From Amoebidium appalachense (taxonomy: Eukaryota > Ichthyosporea), in contig CAVNZM010000014.1 of the NCBI GenBank assembly GCA_963693365.1, positions 4,154,001 through 4,218,000 on the forward strand: a stretch of 64,000 nucleotides of DNA. Direction: 5' to 3'. The position numbers were made by a program, and so were the translations under genes. Positions 16,561 to 29,262 of the stretch are shown here, piece by piece. The notes under the pieces were generated by a model. It ran no database searches. It worked only from the letters and a program-made list of their open reading frames with translations, and was not told where the DNA came from. Within the stretch, counting starts at the first letter, position 1; each line of letters starts with the position of its first letter.

Positions 16561-17478
16561 TTACATCCTGAGCATTTTGGCCTTGTCCTCCCCAGGCATG
16601 GGCGTGCCAGCACGCTTAGCCTGCCCCATGTCTACATCACCCCCCTCCCCCTCACTACCCGCACCATCACTGACCAACTCCATCAGACCGTCTAAATCAA
16701 ACACCTGAACCTTGCGGGCAACGAGCTTGGTGCGCACAGTGTTGTTTTTCTTGTTGTAGATGACGCTGGTGGCGGCAGCAGACACCCATGCAGTAACCTC
16801 ACGGCACTTGGCACGCTGGGAGTTCATAAACTCCACAAACTCATCCACAGAGGCCGCGTTGTTGCCCAGCTTAAAGAGGCAGGGGTTGCGGCCAGTGGGG
16901 TTGGGGAGCTCCACCGTCACGTTGAAGTAGGTGTCGCCCAGTGCCCCCTCCATGTCCGCCTTGCTGACGGGGTTGGCACCCAGCACCTCGTACAGGTTGG
17001 GGCTGTGTCTGGACCACAGGCTGCTGCTGGTCTTGACGGCAACGGTGTCCAGATCAACATCCTTGAGCATCTCGTGGTCCTTGTGCATCCACATCACGTC
17101 CTTGGCCATGCTGCACACGTAGGGCCACAGGCCAACGGCGTAGGCCACCTCAAAGGGCTCAGGGTGGCGCTGGGACTTGATCTTGATTGTGGTTTTGTCG
17201 TAGGCAGACAGGTGGGTGCCCAGTTCAATCAACATCTGCCCGTTGATGTTGATGTTGGGCAGGTTGTACAGCTGCACCACCAGCACGTCGTTCATGACCC
17301 AGGGTGCACCCATGGTGGCCTTGCCCACACCATTGAGGAACACCTCCTTGTACTGCACCATCTTGGCCCCCTCAACGCTGCTGTTGATGTTTTCTTTGCC
17401 ACTGCTTGCCGCGGCGATGCTGGTCCTTTTGACGGTGGACAGACCAGTCATTTGACGCAGCAGGGTTGGCTTGACCAT
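16561..17478 (-). CDS. Unidentified protein, possibly nucleic-acid binding
   Basis: A 305-residue protein with a basic N-terminus, a middle part of alternating strands (VLVVQLYNLPNININGQMLI, TTIKIKSQRHPEPFEVAYAV) and a tail rich in Gly, Glu and Asp (DGAGSEGEGGDVDMG). Strand-rich core plus acidic tail is reminiscent of single-strand DNA-binding proteins, but I see no diagnostic motif. ATG at 17478. Five ATTGG boxes with the extended form ATTGGACGCCT lie 180-340 bp upstream. A host or second-element origin cannot be excluded. Confidence 0.6.
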   Translation of the reverse strand: MVKPTLLRQMTGLSTVKRTSIAAASSGKENINSSVEGAKMVQYKEVFLNGVGKATMGAPWVMNDVLVVQLYNLPNININGQMLIELGTHLSAYDKTTIKIKSQRHPEPFEVAYAVGLWPYVCSMAKDVMWMHKDHEMLKDVDLDTVAVKTSSSLWSRHSPNLYEVLGANPVSKADMEGALGDTYFNVTVELPNPTGRNPCLFKLGNNAASVDEFVEFMNSQRAKCREVTAWVSAAATSVIYNKKNNTVRTKLVARKVQVFDLDGLMELVSDGAGSEGEGGDVDMGQAKRAGTPMPGEDKAKMLRM

Positions 17479-17639
17479 TTTGCTGTTGCTTTGGGGGTGT
17501 GGTGAACGTTACTGTGGTGTGCACCTCGACTGTGACTGTCTGGCTCATGTTTGGTTGGTGAGATGTTGCCTGTGTGCGGCTGTTTATGTACACGGCGGTA
17601 GGATGCAGGGTGCGTTTCTGGCCAATGAGGACCGTAATC

Positions 17640-17830
17640 CCTGTTCCCTGTGCCCTCATTGGACACCTAGAACCACATGTGCCAGTCTAGATTCCGATTG
17701 GACGCCTTGTGCGGCAATTTGCTTTTTTGAGTCGAATTATCATTGGCCGCCCTGCGCATCCGTAATACCATTGGACGCCTTGTACATGGAATTCAGAATT
17801 CGAATTCCCATTGGACGCCTTGCGCAAACC
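17640..17830 (-). promoter_or_regulatory. Array of five CCAAT boxes
   Basis: ATTGG words at about 17,657, 17,695, 17,741, 17,769 and 17,809, spaced 28-46 bp. Four are extended to ATTGGACRCCT. Read on the minus strand they are AGGCGTCCAAT boxes upstream of the 16561-17478 gene. Confidence 0.65.
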
Positions 17831-17849
17831 TTCGCATTCCTTTGATCCG

Positions 17850-18545
17850 CACTTGTGTACATGTACGCACCACATGTACGCGTACACGTACGCGTACACG
17901 TGACACGCCCTCTCTCTCTCTCTAATTGTTTAATTATTTAGTTAAAACCACGTGCTCTGCACGTGTTTTACACACACACAGTGTGTGTGCACGTGCTCAT
18001 GTACATATATCCACCCATATCACATATATCCCATATCGCGATATGTGTACACAGATATCACATATCTCATATTCACATATCCCATATCCTAAGGGGTGCG
18101 GATAATGGTCGAGGTGACGTCATCTTTGATGACGTCACGTCGACCATGTGCCGCGCCCCTTATTGTAGTACTACCGACATACCAGTGGGCTGCATGTTAA
18201 GCACAGATAATGCCGCCGCCCTTGAACTGTAACAGTAGTCGCAGGTGTGTTGTGTATGCGTATGCACCCTGATTGTGATAATACATGGCATCCAGTAATG
18301 TGTATGCATTTATGCTTCCACTTACTCTGGCCTCCATGCAGTTACGTCATGTGTTTACATGCTCCATTTGCACCCAGACCTTTGCTGTGTGCTGTGTGGT
18401 GGGGCCAGCCCCCCACTGCCCCGGCATGCCCGGAGCTGTCCTACGTGCATCCCAATAATGCCCCAATCCTCTGTGTCACCCACAGCCTAGGGGCCAAAAC
18501 TTACAGCAGGCTGTACCTGCCTGCCCGTCACATGTGCTCAGCAGA

Positions 18546-18576
<31 letters not shown>

Positions 18577-18756
18577 CCCCCCCCCCCCCCCCACCCCATC
18601 CCCACACACAAACATACACACACACACACACACACAAGCACACCCACCCGCCAAATTGCACACACCCGCAAAAAAAAAAAAAAAAAAAAAAAAAAGAAAA
18701 GAAAAAACAAGACAAAAAGAAAACAAAAAAGACAAGAAAACACACCCACAATAAAG
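17850..18756. other. Gap between virus-type block and host genes
   Basis: Holds ACGCGTACACGTACGCGTAC-type palindromic words (17,875-17,905), CATATC-rich sequence (18,000-18,090), a long hairpin (18,091-18,161), poly-C (18,547-18,595) and poly-A (18,670-18,695). No supported gene. The right boundary of the provirus is probably in or near this gap. Confidence 0.5.
18091..18161. repeat. 71-bp imperfect hairpin around TGACGTCATC
   Basis: Arms 18,091-18,124 and 18,128-18,161 (34 bp, four mismatches) with a TTT loop. The inner arm is GTGACGTCATC/GATGACGTCAC and the outer end AAGGGG/CCCCTT. Confidence 0.85.
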
Positions 18757-19898
18757 CTATTTTGCCTGCTTTGGCTTGCCTTTGCCCTTTGCCTTGCCTT
18801 TGCCCTCAAATCCCGGCCTGCTCTTCTTGTTGCCCTGTGGACACCAAACATCCCGTCAGCTACTATCCCCCCCCCCCCCCCCCCCCCCCCCCCCAAACAA
18901 AAAAACCCCACGCAGAGCTGCATCCCGCCCCACCCTGACAAACACAAGTACATGCTTTTCACTTTTCAACCCTGCCCATGCCACTATTCCCCCTACACAC
19001 ACCCACGGTATCCTTCTTAACCATGCCGCTACTATTTCCAGCCCCCCCCCCCCCTTCCCCTCCCCTCCCGCCTCAGGTCCTTCCCCTCCCCCCCCCCCAA
19101 AACACACGCGCTTCCTTCTTGCCCATGCCACCACTACCCCCCCCCCAGCCACATACACACACCCACACTGCATCCCCCTTGCCCCCCCATACCTTCTCCT
19201 GCTTGCCCATCCTCTTATCCTTGGCTGCCTGTATGCGTGCCTGAATGTTGCTGTTCCTCTGTGCAATCCGCTTGGCCACAGCATCTTCCACGGCCTTCTC
19301 TCGTGTTTTCCTGCAGCCCCAAAATCCCATCAGCATTCAACTTTATAACCCTCCCCCCCCCTCCCCCCCCCCCTCTCTCCCCACCCCCCTACCAGTCCTT
19401 GCTGCTCTTCATCTTCTGCTTCTCCTTCCTCTTGATTGCCTTTTTTAGTAATTTGACGTCATCGGCCTGTTTGATGCCTTGGGCCATGGCCAGGGCCTTG
19501 CGCTGGGCCGCCTTTTCAGCTACCTCGGCACCCTGTGTGTGTGTGTGTGTGTGAGTGAGTGTGTGTGTGAGTGTGAGTGTGAGTGTGTGTGAGTGTGAGT
19601 GTGAGTGTGAGTGTATGAGTGTGTGAGTGTGTGTGCGTGCACACACACGTGCGAAGAGGGTGTTTTGTGTGTGAGTTAACGTCAGTTAGAGCATTGTCAG
19701 TGTGCACATGGAAAGGGTGGGTGCGCCTGTGTGCACTCGGAAAAGGAGGGGTCGGTGTGCGAGTACACTGTGTGTGCATGAGTGCACAGATGTGTGAATG
19801 TTTGAGTATGCAAATGTGTCTTTGCGCACGTGAAAAGGATATGTGTACGTCAGTGCCACATGAATATGTGATGTGTGGGTGAGTTGGTGTGTGTGAGC

Positions 19899-19939
<41 letters not shown>

Positions 19940-20236
19940 CACTGTGTACATGCAAATGTGTGTGTGCGCGTGTGCGCGCGTGTGGGGGCACACAGGCTGT
20001 ATACATGAAAAGCTTGTGTGGGTAAGTAAATGCACATGAAAAAGATGTGAGCTGTGTGTGTGTGTGTGTGTGTATGTGTGTGTGTGTGTGCGTGCACGCG
20101 CGCACATGTGAAGACACCGTGTGAGGGTGTAAGAGGATTCCTAGAGGAGGGAATGCCTGTGTCTGTGTGTGCGTGTGTGGATTTGTGAATGGTGGCTGAG
20201 TGCTCATAGATAATTGTGCGTCTGCACGATGCGTAC

Positions 20237-20296
<60 letters not shown>

Positions 20297-21060
20297 ACTA
20301 GTATGCCTATGGCATGCAAGTGTGTGCAAGTGTTGTATCTGTGCATTAGCATGTCTATGGCATTGCAAGTGTGTGCAAGTGCGTGCATGTGTCTGTGTGC
20401 AAGTGTGTGTGTATATGTGCGTGCATATCTGTGTACTTGCATGTGTGATTGTGTGTGTAGGTGTCTCTCTTGTGTGCGTGTGCTGTGGCATGTATGCTAG
20501 TGTGTGTGTTCCGTGGCATGCATGCATGCTTGTGAACGCGTGTGCGAGCGCGCATGCGTGTGCGATGTGGCATGTGTGTGTGTGCATGTGTGGGTGTGAA
20601 TATGTGTGGCTTAAATGCATGCATGCACGTATGTATGATGTACTGTGGCATATGCGGGTGTGTGCTGTGACATGCATGCCTGCTTTTGTGTGTGTGTGTG
20701 GGGTATGTGCGGCTTGCATTCATGCATGTCCGTATAAAAATACTGTGGCATGAAAGTGTGTATGTGTGCCGTGGCATGCACGTGTGTGTGTGTGTCGTGG
20801 CACACAAACGTGTGTGCCTGTGTGATCCTCCACCTTCTTGCTGTCCTCCGCCTTCAACTTGTCCATCTTGGCCTGTGCTGTCTCGGCCTGCAACCAGCCA
20901 GTCAACCCATGCACACCCCTCTCAAAGTGGCAGCTCGACACAGAAAACCCATAGCACCCCCCCCCCCCCCCCCCACCCCCGCATCCCAGCAGGCCCACAC
21001 CACCTCCCCACCCGTGGGTCTGTAACGTGCTGTGCCCCAAATTCCTCCTCAACCTTGGAA

Positions 21061-21107
<47 letters not shown>

Positions 21108-21782
21108 AAAGCTAACAATGGATCCTTCTGCACCCACCAATAATTTGAGCCTCCCTGCAACCTTTATGAAATATCAACCCCCCATCTCCTCCCTGAACCC
21201 ACCGTATAAAAAACCCCTTGCACATCCGTCACCCAAAGCACCCACCTGCGCATACCCCCCCCCCCCCCCCCCCCCCCCCCAAAGCACCCAGCCTGGCATA
21301 AAACCCCTCAAGCACCCTCCCTGGCATAAACCGCTACCAAGGACCGTCCCCTGCCATACCCCCCCCCCCCTCCCTACCAGCCTGCCTAACCCCCCCCCCC
21401 TACCAGCCTGCCATAAACCCCCCCTCTACCAGCCTGCCTAACCCCCCCCCTCTACCAGCCTGCCATAAACCCGCCCCCTCTACCAGCCTGCCTACCCCCC
21501 CCCCCCTCTACCAGCCTGCCATAACCCCCCCCCTACCAACCAGCCATAAACCCCCCCTTTACCACCCTGCCATAAACCCCCCCTTTACCTTAGCCAGCAG
21601 CTGCTTGAGGCTGCCCTTTGCGGCCTTCTTCTTCTTCTCCAAGACTCCAAAATCGAACTTGCTGTACACTAGCCCCCCCTCCCCCCCTCCCCCTTGCCCT
21701 CTGCCTTCACGTGCACCCGCTGCTGCTCCCCCCTGTCTGCCCCCACCGTGACCCCTGCAGCCCCAGCACTCAGCATCCAGCC

Positions 21783-21819
<37 letters not shown>

Positions 21820-22276
21820 CGTACCCTTTTTCTTCTTCGGCTTTGCCTTGTCCTCTGCACGCCTCTTTTTTGTTGCCGGACCGTTCTGGTCGTTTGCATG
21901 GCGCTTCTGCCTCAACTGCTCTATTCTGCTCTTGATCCGGTCCCTGTGCCCAAATAGATCCGTCAGCCTGCTGGCCCCCCTCCCTTACCCCCCCCAAAAC
22001 CCCCCCCGCACTTACTTGAGCTCCTTGATGGACCCAGCCAGCTGCACGTTTGCTTGTGGTCTTGCTGGTTGCTCCTCGACCTCCTTTTCGGCCTCCTCTC
22101 TGTACCAACTCGGTTAGCTCAATCTCTCCTTACCCCCCCCCCCCCCCCCTTTCCCCCCTCCCCTCCTTTTCTTACGTCGCCTGTGCCGCCTGCTGTGCCT
22201 GCAATTCCAGTACTGTCGGGTGGGGTGCCTCGGGGTCCAGCTGCAGCCCTGGTCAGCCACACACCATACAGCACCC

Positions 22277-22312
<36 letters not shown>

Positions 22313-22785
22313 AGCTCACATGCACACACAAAAGCACACACACACATACACATAGACAAGCATACACACACACAAGCGCAGACACGCGCGCGCGCGCGCG
22401 CACACACACACACACACCTTGAGGCGCTTTGCCCGCTTTGTGTTCTCCTTGACCACCTGCTTTGGTGCGCGCTCCTTCTTGTTCTGACCGTACTTTCTCT
22501 GCAGCCCAGCCCGTCAGCTACTCTGCCCGGTCCGTCCCCCCCCCTCCCCCCCCCCCCCCCCCCCCTCCCTCACCCCCTGCACGTACCCAGGAGCCGCCCA
22601 GGCTCTGGTCCTCGTCAGCCAGGTAGTACTTTGCCGGCACCACGCCCACCAGCTCACGCAGTACACCGTCGTGCCGTGCCAGCCGCTCCTGCCCAGCCCG
22701 TCAGCTGTGCCCTGCCCCAGCGCCGCGCCAAAGAGACACGCACCTGCAGCTGCGCACGCAGCTCACTCGCTGCTGACGACCCCAT
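18757..22785 (-). CDS. SURF6: SURF6/Rrp14 family ribosome-biogenesis protein
   Basis: Nucleolar protein needed for ribosomal subunit assembly. Eleven exons join in phase to 320 residues: 22744-22785, 22587-22688, 22418-22498, 22176-22240, 22016-22099, 21825-21943, 21589-21668, 20834-20887, 19393-19532, 19193-19310, 18757-18834. The N-terminus ([20 protein letters not shown]) matches the Rrp14 N-terminal domain. The middle is Lys/Arg-rich. The C-terminal half follows the SURF6 domain: [60 protein letters not shown], and it ends in the basic [11 protein letters not shown] tail. Most introns end in CTGAC plus a short spacer and AG. The intron after YSKF...LLAK holds a donor-derived minisatellite. 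Exon 7 uses the acceptor CTAG at 21669-21672, not the nearer CAG, to keep phase. Divergent from the GGT gene. Confidence 0.9.
21360..21590 (-). repeat. Intronic minisatellite starting at the SURF6 intron-7 donor
   Basis: On the coding strand the intron begins GTAAAGGGGGGGTTTATGG and this is repeated about ten times as variants of GGTAGGGGGGGTTTATGGCA with GCAGGCTG. Nearly every unit restates a GGTA-type donor. Confidence 0.75.
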
Positions 22786-22789
22786 AGTG

Positions 22790-22821
<32 letters not shown>

Positions 22822-23965
22822 CCACCACCCCCTTGTCAACCTATTCTACACAAGGCTACTGCGCGCCGGCACGTGCTATCTTGGCTGATGATCTGCTCAC
22901 GCTCCGTATGTCCCTGAACTGCTATGCCGCTTCTCGGGCCATACTAAGACTTCCCTCTCAAGTGCACAACAGCAACACATGTGCATGTGGACACGGACAT
23001 CTTACGGTAGTCTAAAGACTGTAAATCCATGTAATCTCCAACTTAGCTGTTGCTGATTGCATGGGCAAAATTATCTAGTGACACATGACGTCACCTATGC
23101 AGACTTTGATGAGCCCCGCCGCTGGTAAGCCGCGGGCTTGGTGGGCCAGTATAGACCGGTTTAGAAATGATTTTTTTCAAATTCTGCCTAACCTTATATG
23201 GCTCACCGGAACAATTCGAATCTTGTGATTGGTTGCGCCAAAAGTAAGGGCCAAGGTAAGGGCCGCTCAGGCGGTGACACTGACAGGCCAAAATCTCAGA
23301 CCGACAGCCTCTCAAAAGCAGTTAGGCCCCGATTTTACTTAGAAAGTTGGTTTTCGTCCATAAGAAAAAGTTTTAGGATATAAAAAAGGCGCGCAAAAAT
23401 GATATAAGCAGTCGGGGTGCTCCGACAACGCCTACATCGCTAAAACCATCAAAACCCGTCTTGCATAGCCTCTTACCACCTTGCCTCGAGGTCGATCGTC
23501 CATGATGAAACTATGGTTTGCCTGTTTTCGCTACGAAATAGGCGCCGGACACCCCATGTTGCTATTACAAAAATTGCTTGTCGCTTTGTTTATCAAATTA
23601 TATATTAATGGAGCAAAACCCCTTTTCTATTCAAATTATTGAAAAGGATTTGGTATATGACCACCGATCACTCAGCCCTTCATTTCGCCAGTTTGGCTGG
23701 CTGGATCTCCCGAGAGCGAAGCAAACACATTGAGATTCTCAATTAGGAAATCTAAATTGGAAACCAGTACGGCGCATGACGTCAGGACCCTTCAGAACTA
23801 GGCTCGAGTTTGAGTTCATTCGCCATATGCATGATCATGATCATGAGAACTGAGACTCTGCTCGACTTGAAGCTTCTGGGCTGTTCCGTGGCCGGCTGCA
23901 GTGGCGTATTAGGAGGGTGCCGGTGAAGGACTGTTCCTAGTCCCCACCTTGTGTCGGTGTCAGCC
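22786..23965. promoter_or_regulatory. Divergent intergenic region, SURF6 / GGT
   Basis: A (CCTG)n run lies at 22,790-22,822 next to the SURF6 start. GATTGGTTGCGCC at about 23,225 is an inverted CCAAT box. GGATATAAAAAAGG at about 23,368 is TATA-like. TGACGTCA words occur at about 23,088 and 23,778. No supported open frame. Confidence 0.45.
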
Positions 23966-24048
23966 ATGGCAGCAAGCAGCTGGGCCTTCAACTCGCGCAG
24001 GTCCAACGTCTATGCCAGAAATGGCATGGTGGCCACAAGGTGAAAACG

Positions 24049-24080
<32 letters not shown>

Positions 24081-24180
24081 CGCGCCTGCCCGCCCGCCTG
24101 CCTGCCCGCCCGCCCGCCTGCCCACCTGCCTGCCCGCTCGCCTGCCTGCCCGCCCGCCTGCCTGCCTGCCTGCCTGCCCG

Positions 24181-24224
<44 letters not shown>

Positions 24225-24582
24225 AACTCTGACTGGGGTGCAGCCAGCCGCTGGCCGTTGAGGCCGGGCTGCAGGTACTGAGGGCTGGCGGCAACGCGGC
24301 TGATGCGGCCGTGGCTGTGGCTGCAGCGCTCAACGTCACCGAGCCCACCTCGACAGGCATAGGTGCGTGCAGGGTGGGGGTGCATCTGTTTCTGGCCAGC
24401 CCGTGTGTGCGGGCAGACACGTGCTGATACCAGCACACACCAGGGGGCGACTGCTTCTGTCTGTTTTTTGACGCCAAGACCAAGAAGGTGCGCGCTCTCA
24501 ACGGCAGCGGTCGGGCACCGGCCGCACTGACTATTGAGGTGAGGATTTTTTTTTTTTTTTTTTTTTTTGGGGGGGGGGGGGT

Positions 24583-24617
<35 letters not shown>

Positions 24618-26482
24618 GTGGAGATGAGGCAGCTGACAAGGGGGTTGGGGGGAATAGCACCTACGGGCCAAAGGCTACACCGGTAACGAGCTACCAAAGT
24701 TTGACGTCAACACGGTCACCGTGCCTGGGGCAGCCGCAGGTACTGTGTGCATACGGTAGAGGGGATATGGGTACTGTGTGCATACGGTAGAGGGGATATG
24801 GGTGCTGTGTGCATGCGGTAGAGAGGATATAGGTACTGTGTGCATACGGTAGAGGGGGATATAGGCACTGTGTGCATACGGTAGAGGGGGATATAGGCAC
24901 TGTGTGCATATGGTAGAGGGGATAAGGGTACTGTGTGCATATGGTAGATGGGATATAGGTACTGTGGGCATATGGTAGAGGGGATATGGGTACTGTGTGC
25001 ATATGGTAGAGGGGATATAGTACTGTGTGCATATGGTAGATGGGATATAGGTACTGTGTGCATATGGTAGAGGGGAGATAGCTACTGTGTGCATATGGTA
25101 GAGGGGATATCGGTACTGTGTGCATATGGTAGAGGGGGACATAGGCACTGTGTGCATATGGTAGGGGGGATATAGGTACTGTGTGAATATGGTAGAGGGG
25201 ATATAGGTACTGTGTGCATATGGTAGAGGGGATATGGGTACTGTGTGCATATATGGTGGACGGAATATCGGTACTGTGTGCATATGGTAGAGGGGATATA
25301 GGTACTGTGTGCATATGGTAGAGGGGATAAGGGTACTGTGTGCATATGGTGGAGGGGATATAGGTACTGTGTGCATATGGTAGAGGGGATATCGGTACTG
25401 TGTGCATCCTATATGGTATAAGGGATATAGGTACTGTGCGCATATTTTGCCTTATGAGGGCAGTACTGGCCAGCTGGCAAATACACGCCGTTTTATCTGG
25501 ACCTGTGCGCTAGACATGAAGGTGACTTCGAAGCAAACAACATTCACCTCGTGAGCGTGTGTGCATGTACCTCTCTTGCTGTGGCAGGCCAAATATGCCA
25601 CCCTTCAGTACTACCAAAGAGAGATGCACACGGACACACACTGACGGCACAGACAGGGTGGGTGGATACGGTCGAGAACTTTGGAAGCGGCAGCCTCAGC
25701 ATGCAGGGTAGGTGGGCGGGGGGTGGGTGAAGGGGAATGTTGCGTACTGGTGCATGTTTTTTTGTGTTTGGTCACAGATCGGGAAGCACCTTGCCAGGAG
25801 AGAGCATGACCCCCCCCCCCCCGGGGGAGGGGGGAGGGGGGGGGGGGCGGATGGATAAAAGATGGTAAGAGGGAGGATGAGAGAAAGGAAAAGGGTGGGG
25901 CGGAGGAAAGACCGAAAGAGAGACTATGAGGGGGGTGGAGCTGGTGGTTGGGGGGGAAGGGTGGGGATGATTGAAGAGCGAGATTGAGAGAAAAGGCCTA
26001 GGGGTGTGAGGTAGGAGGGGGAGGGGGAATGCGAGAAGGGGAAGGTGATTTCGGATCTAATTTATGCTTTACGGTGAATGTAGGGAATATGGGAAGAAGT
26101 AAGTGGTGTGGGGGGGGCACTTATTGACGTGGGCATATGCAGACATTCTGCAGCCAGCCATCAACCTTGCCGAACAAGGGTGCGTGTGCCTGTCTGCTTT
26201 GCCCTTGCATAACCTGCATGTTCCCTAGTTACGCGTTCAGACTGTGGAGCTGGCCATGGCTCATGTGTGCCTGATTACTGTGTGTCCATTGAACATGAAA
26301 CAGTGTGTCTCCCTTGGTGAAGGTGAATGCTTGAGTTTTACTCGAAAGAATTAGTCACCTCTCGATACAACCCCCCCCCCTCCCCCTGGTTACACTCCGG
26401 GGGGCGTTATATTGTGGGGAACGCTATATCGTAATGTGTCTGTGTTCAAATCCTGCTTAAGACCCCAAGTCGGTGACATCGC

Positions 26483-26519
<37 letters not shown>

Positions 26520-27125
26520 CTGTATCATGGGGTGTTTTATCGAGTGGTGACTGTATGGAGGACAGAAGGTAAAAACACAAGTTATTACATACACCCTAAA
26601 CAACCGAGATATAAATATCGAATAACCAACTGGTGACTACGGATATCGCATGCAGGAGCCGCTTCATGTTATCTGAATTCTCTGGCTAACGTAGTCGAGC
26701 AGGATACAGTCAGTTGGCCAGAATCATATTTTAGCAAGAATATGTTCCGTTCCTTGCAGCAAGCTAGGCTCACAGACCATGCCACCCCTTTGCATGTGAG
26801 GGCACACCCACTGCATGGCCCCTACTGACCTGCCCTGCAGCTACCCCGTGGCGCCTGTGACTGCACAGAACTGGGCCAAGCAAGTGCACCTGCTGCGGAG
26901 CCAGTCCCCATACGGTATGTGGCCAATTGCTGCCCCGTGCACGTGCCATATTAGATTAAATGCTGACCCACCAAACAGGGGGCTGCTTCCTTGTGGACGG
27001 CACACGGGCACCCAGGGAGGGCGAGGTCATGCGCAACCCTGAGCTGGCTGAAACATTCCGCCTACTGGCCAGCCAGAGAAAGAAGGTGTGTGTGCATGTG
27101 GTGCGTGCGTGTTTGTGTGGTTTTT

Positions 27126-27195
<70 letters not shown>

Positions 27196-27262
27196 TATGG
27201 TGGTGTGTGTGTGTTGTGTGTGTATGTGTGTTGTGTGTGTGTGTGTGATGGTGGTTGTGTGT

Positions 27263-27293
<31 letters not shown>

Positions 27294-29011
27294 GAGTGTA
27301 GGAATGGAGGGCTGATAGGGGTGCACAGGGGTTCTACGAGGGGCGTGTGGCACAGGCCATTGTGTCTGTACTGCAGCAGAAGGGCGGTGTGATGGCACTC
27401 AGTGATCTGGCGCAGCACACTAGCAGCATAGTGGAGCCCATCAGGTGCATGCCCGTTAGATGTGGGGCCATGGGCCATGCAGCCACTGACTGGGGCATGC
27501 AGTCTGGACTACCACGGCGTGACCGTGTGGGAGTGCCCCCCCAACGGCCAGGGTGAGTGCCAGGGGGCCTTGGGTGGTGGCCTAGTGGGTGGTGCTGAGA
27601 GGTGTTCTTTTATTTATCTTATTATTATTATTATTATTTTTTCAGGGCTGGTGGCACTTGTGGCGCTGAACATCTTGCAGCATACGGACCTTGCCAGCCA
27701 CAAGCACACCTCAGCCGAGTACCTGCACATCCTGATCGAGGTGCGTGCCTGCTGCACCTGCACGTGCCTGGGCCCAGACACTGACACACCACCCAGGCTC
27801 TACGACTGGCCTTTGCCGATGCCCAGGCGCACCTTGCCGACCCCGAGCACGTTGCTGTGCCTGTGGCCCGGCTGCTGTCCACGGTGTGTCCCTGTGGGCC
27901 TGGGCCATATGCATCTCTGGGGCTGTTGCTGACACCATTGTAGGAGTACGGGGCAGAGCGGGCCAGGCTGATAGATGCCAGACGGGCCACGAGGGAGCTC
28001 AGCACGGGGGTGCCGTATGCCTCCAGCGACACGGTGTACCTGACCGTGGCCGACCAGTGGGGCAACGCCTGCAGCTTCATTGCACGTGCCCCCCCCCCGC
28101 CCCCCCTCCCCCCCTCTCCCCCCCTTCCCCCCCTCCCCCTCCCCATACCTCCCCTTCCCGGCTGCTAACCGCTGCACCAGAACTCCAACTACATGGGGTT
28201 TGGCAGCTGCATCGTGCCTGAGGGCTGTGGCTTCACCCTGCAAAATGTAGGTGCCCCTGATCGTAGCCTGCAGTGGCCACCCAACCATTTGGGGGGCTGA
28301 CATTGTTGGGGCACAGCGGGGGCACAACTTCACACTGGACAGCGGCCACCCCAACCACCTGGCCCCAGGTAGGTGCATGCAGCCAGGCAGGGGGGGGGGG
28401 GGGGGGGGGGGGGGGGGGAGGGGGAGGGGGGGGGGGGGGGGGGGGGGGGGGTGACGGGGGAGGGTGCAGGCAAGCGGCCGTACCACACGATCATCCCGGC
28501 CATGGTGACGAGGGATGGGGAGCTGTGGCTGTCATATGGGGTCATGGGGGGGTTCATGCAGCCACAGGGCCACGTGCAGGTGCTGGCCAGCATGCTGCAT
28601 TACCAAATGGGCCCCCAGCAGGCACTGGATACCCCGAGATTCTGCCTGCCTGATGGCACACACGGCCTGAGGGTGCTGGTGGAAGACGGCGTGGACAAGG
28701 ACACAGTGCAGGCACTGAGAGATATGGGCCACGAGGTGTGTGTGTGTGTGTGTGTAGAAACACATTCTGTCTCTCTCTGTGTGTGCATGCGCGTGCGCGC
28801 GAGTCCATGAGATTGGTTGCACGTAATCACATTGGCTTCCTTGCAGGTGTTGGTTGTGACGGACCTAGTTGGGGGCAGCTTCGACCCGTTCAGTGCACAC
28901 CCGCACATCGACCGAGGCTATTTTGGGCGGGGCCAGGTGATTGAGAACAGGGCCGGGGTGCTGTGTGCAGGCAGTGACCCCAGGGCTGACGGTTTGGCCA
29001 TGGGCTGGTAG
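23966..29011 (+). CDS. GGT: Gamma-glutamyltranspeptidase family protein
   Basis: Transfers or hydrolyses gamma-glutamyl groups (glutathione turnover) and is normally made as one chain that self-cleaves. Seventeen exons keep phase to 557 residues: 23966-24039, 24244-24362, 24444-24538, 24658-24739, 25657-25707, 26143-26179, 26841-26914, 26979-27085, 27329-27444, 27503-27552, 27646-27740, 27797-27883, 27944-28081, 28181-28246, 28317-28368, 28470-28735, 28847-29011. Family signatures: [72 protein letters not shown] with the likely nucleophile Thr, SNYMGFGS, and [11 protein letters not shown]. There is no signal peptide or membrane anchor, so it resembles the cytosolic or bacterial-like branch, not the membrane-bound mammalian enzyme. 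Intron 13 needs a GC donor (ATT|GCACGT). Intron 4 carries a 0.7-kb minisatellite. Confidence 0.92.
24045..24225 (+). repeat. (CCTG)n / CCCG-interrupted tetranucleotide array
   Basis: Fills GGT intron 1 almost completely. Shorter CCTG arrays occur at 22,790-22,822 and 59,938-59,975, also in a leader and an intron. Confidence 0.9.
24740..25445 (+). repeat. 31-bp minisatellite starting at the GGT intron-4 donor
   Basis: About 22 units of GTACTGTGTGCATATGGTAG plus AGGGGATATAG. The first unit is the splice donor itself (GCAG|GTACTG), and each unit ends in TAG or TGG before the next GTACTG. Confidence 0.9.
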
Positions 29012-29064
29012 CCAGCCAGTCAGCATGTGTGCAATGTGGGTGCTGGGCCAAGGTCCCGGCCACC

Positions 29065-29262
29065 CATGCATGCACCCTTTTATGTACAACATGCAACACC
29101 ACCGTGCATGCACCCTTATATGTACAACATGCAACACCACCATGCATGCACCCTTTTATGTACAACATGCAACACCACCATGCATGCACCCTTTTATGTA
29201 CAACATGCAACACCACCATGCATGCACCCTTTTATGTACAACATGCAACACCACCGTGCATG
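29065..29262 (+). repeat. 39-bp tandem repeat 3' of GGT
   Basis: Five copies of CATGCATGCACCCTTTTATG plus TACAACATGCAACACCAC. Non-coding; probably 3' UTR or downstream spacer. Confidence 0.9.

Noticed and set aside
26395-26475. A tRNA gene suggested by GTTCAAATCC
   Set aside because: Neither the T-arm nor the acceptor stem pairs, and no anticodon arm can be drawn.
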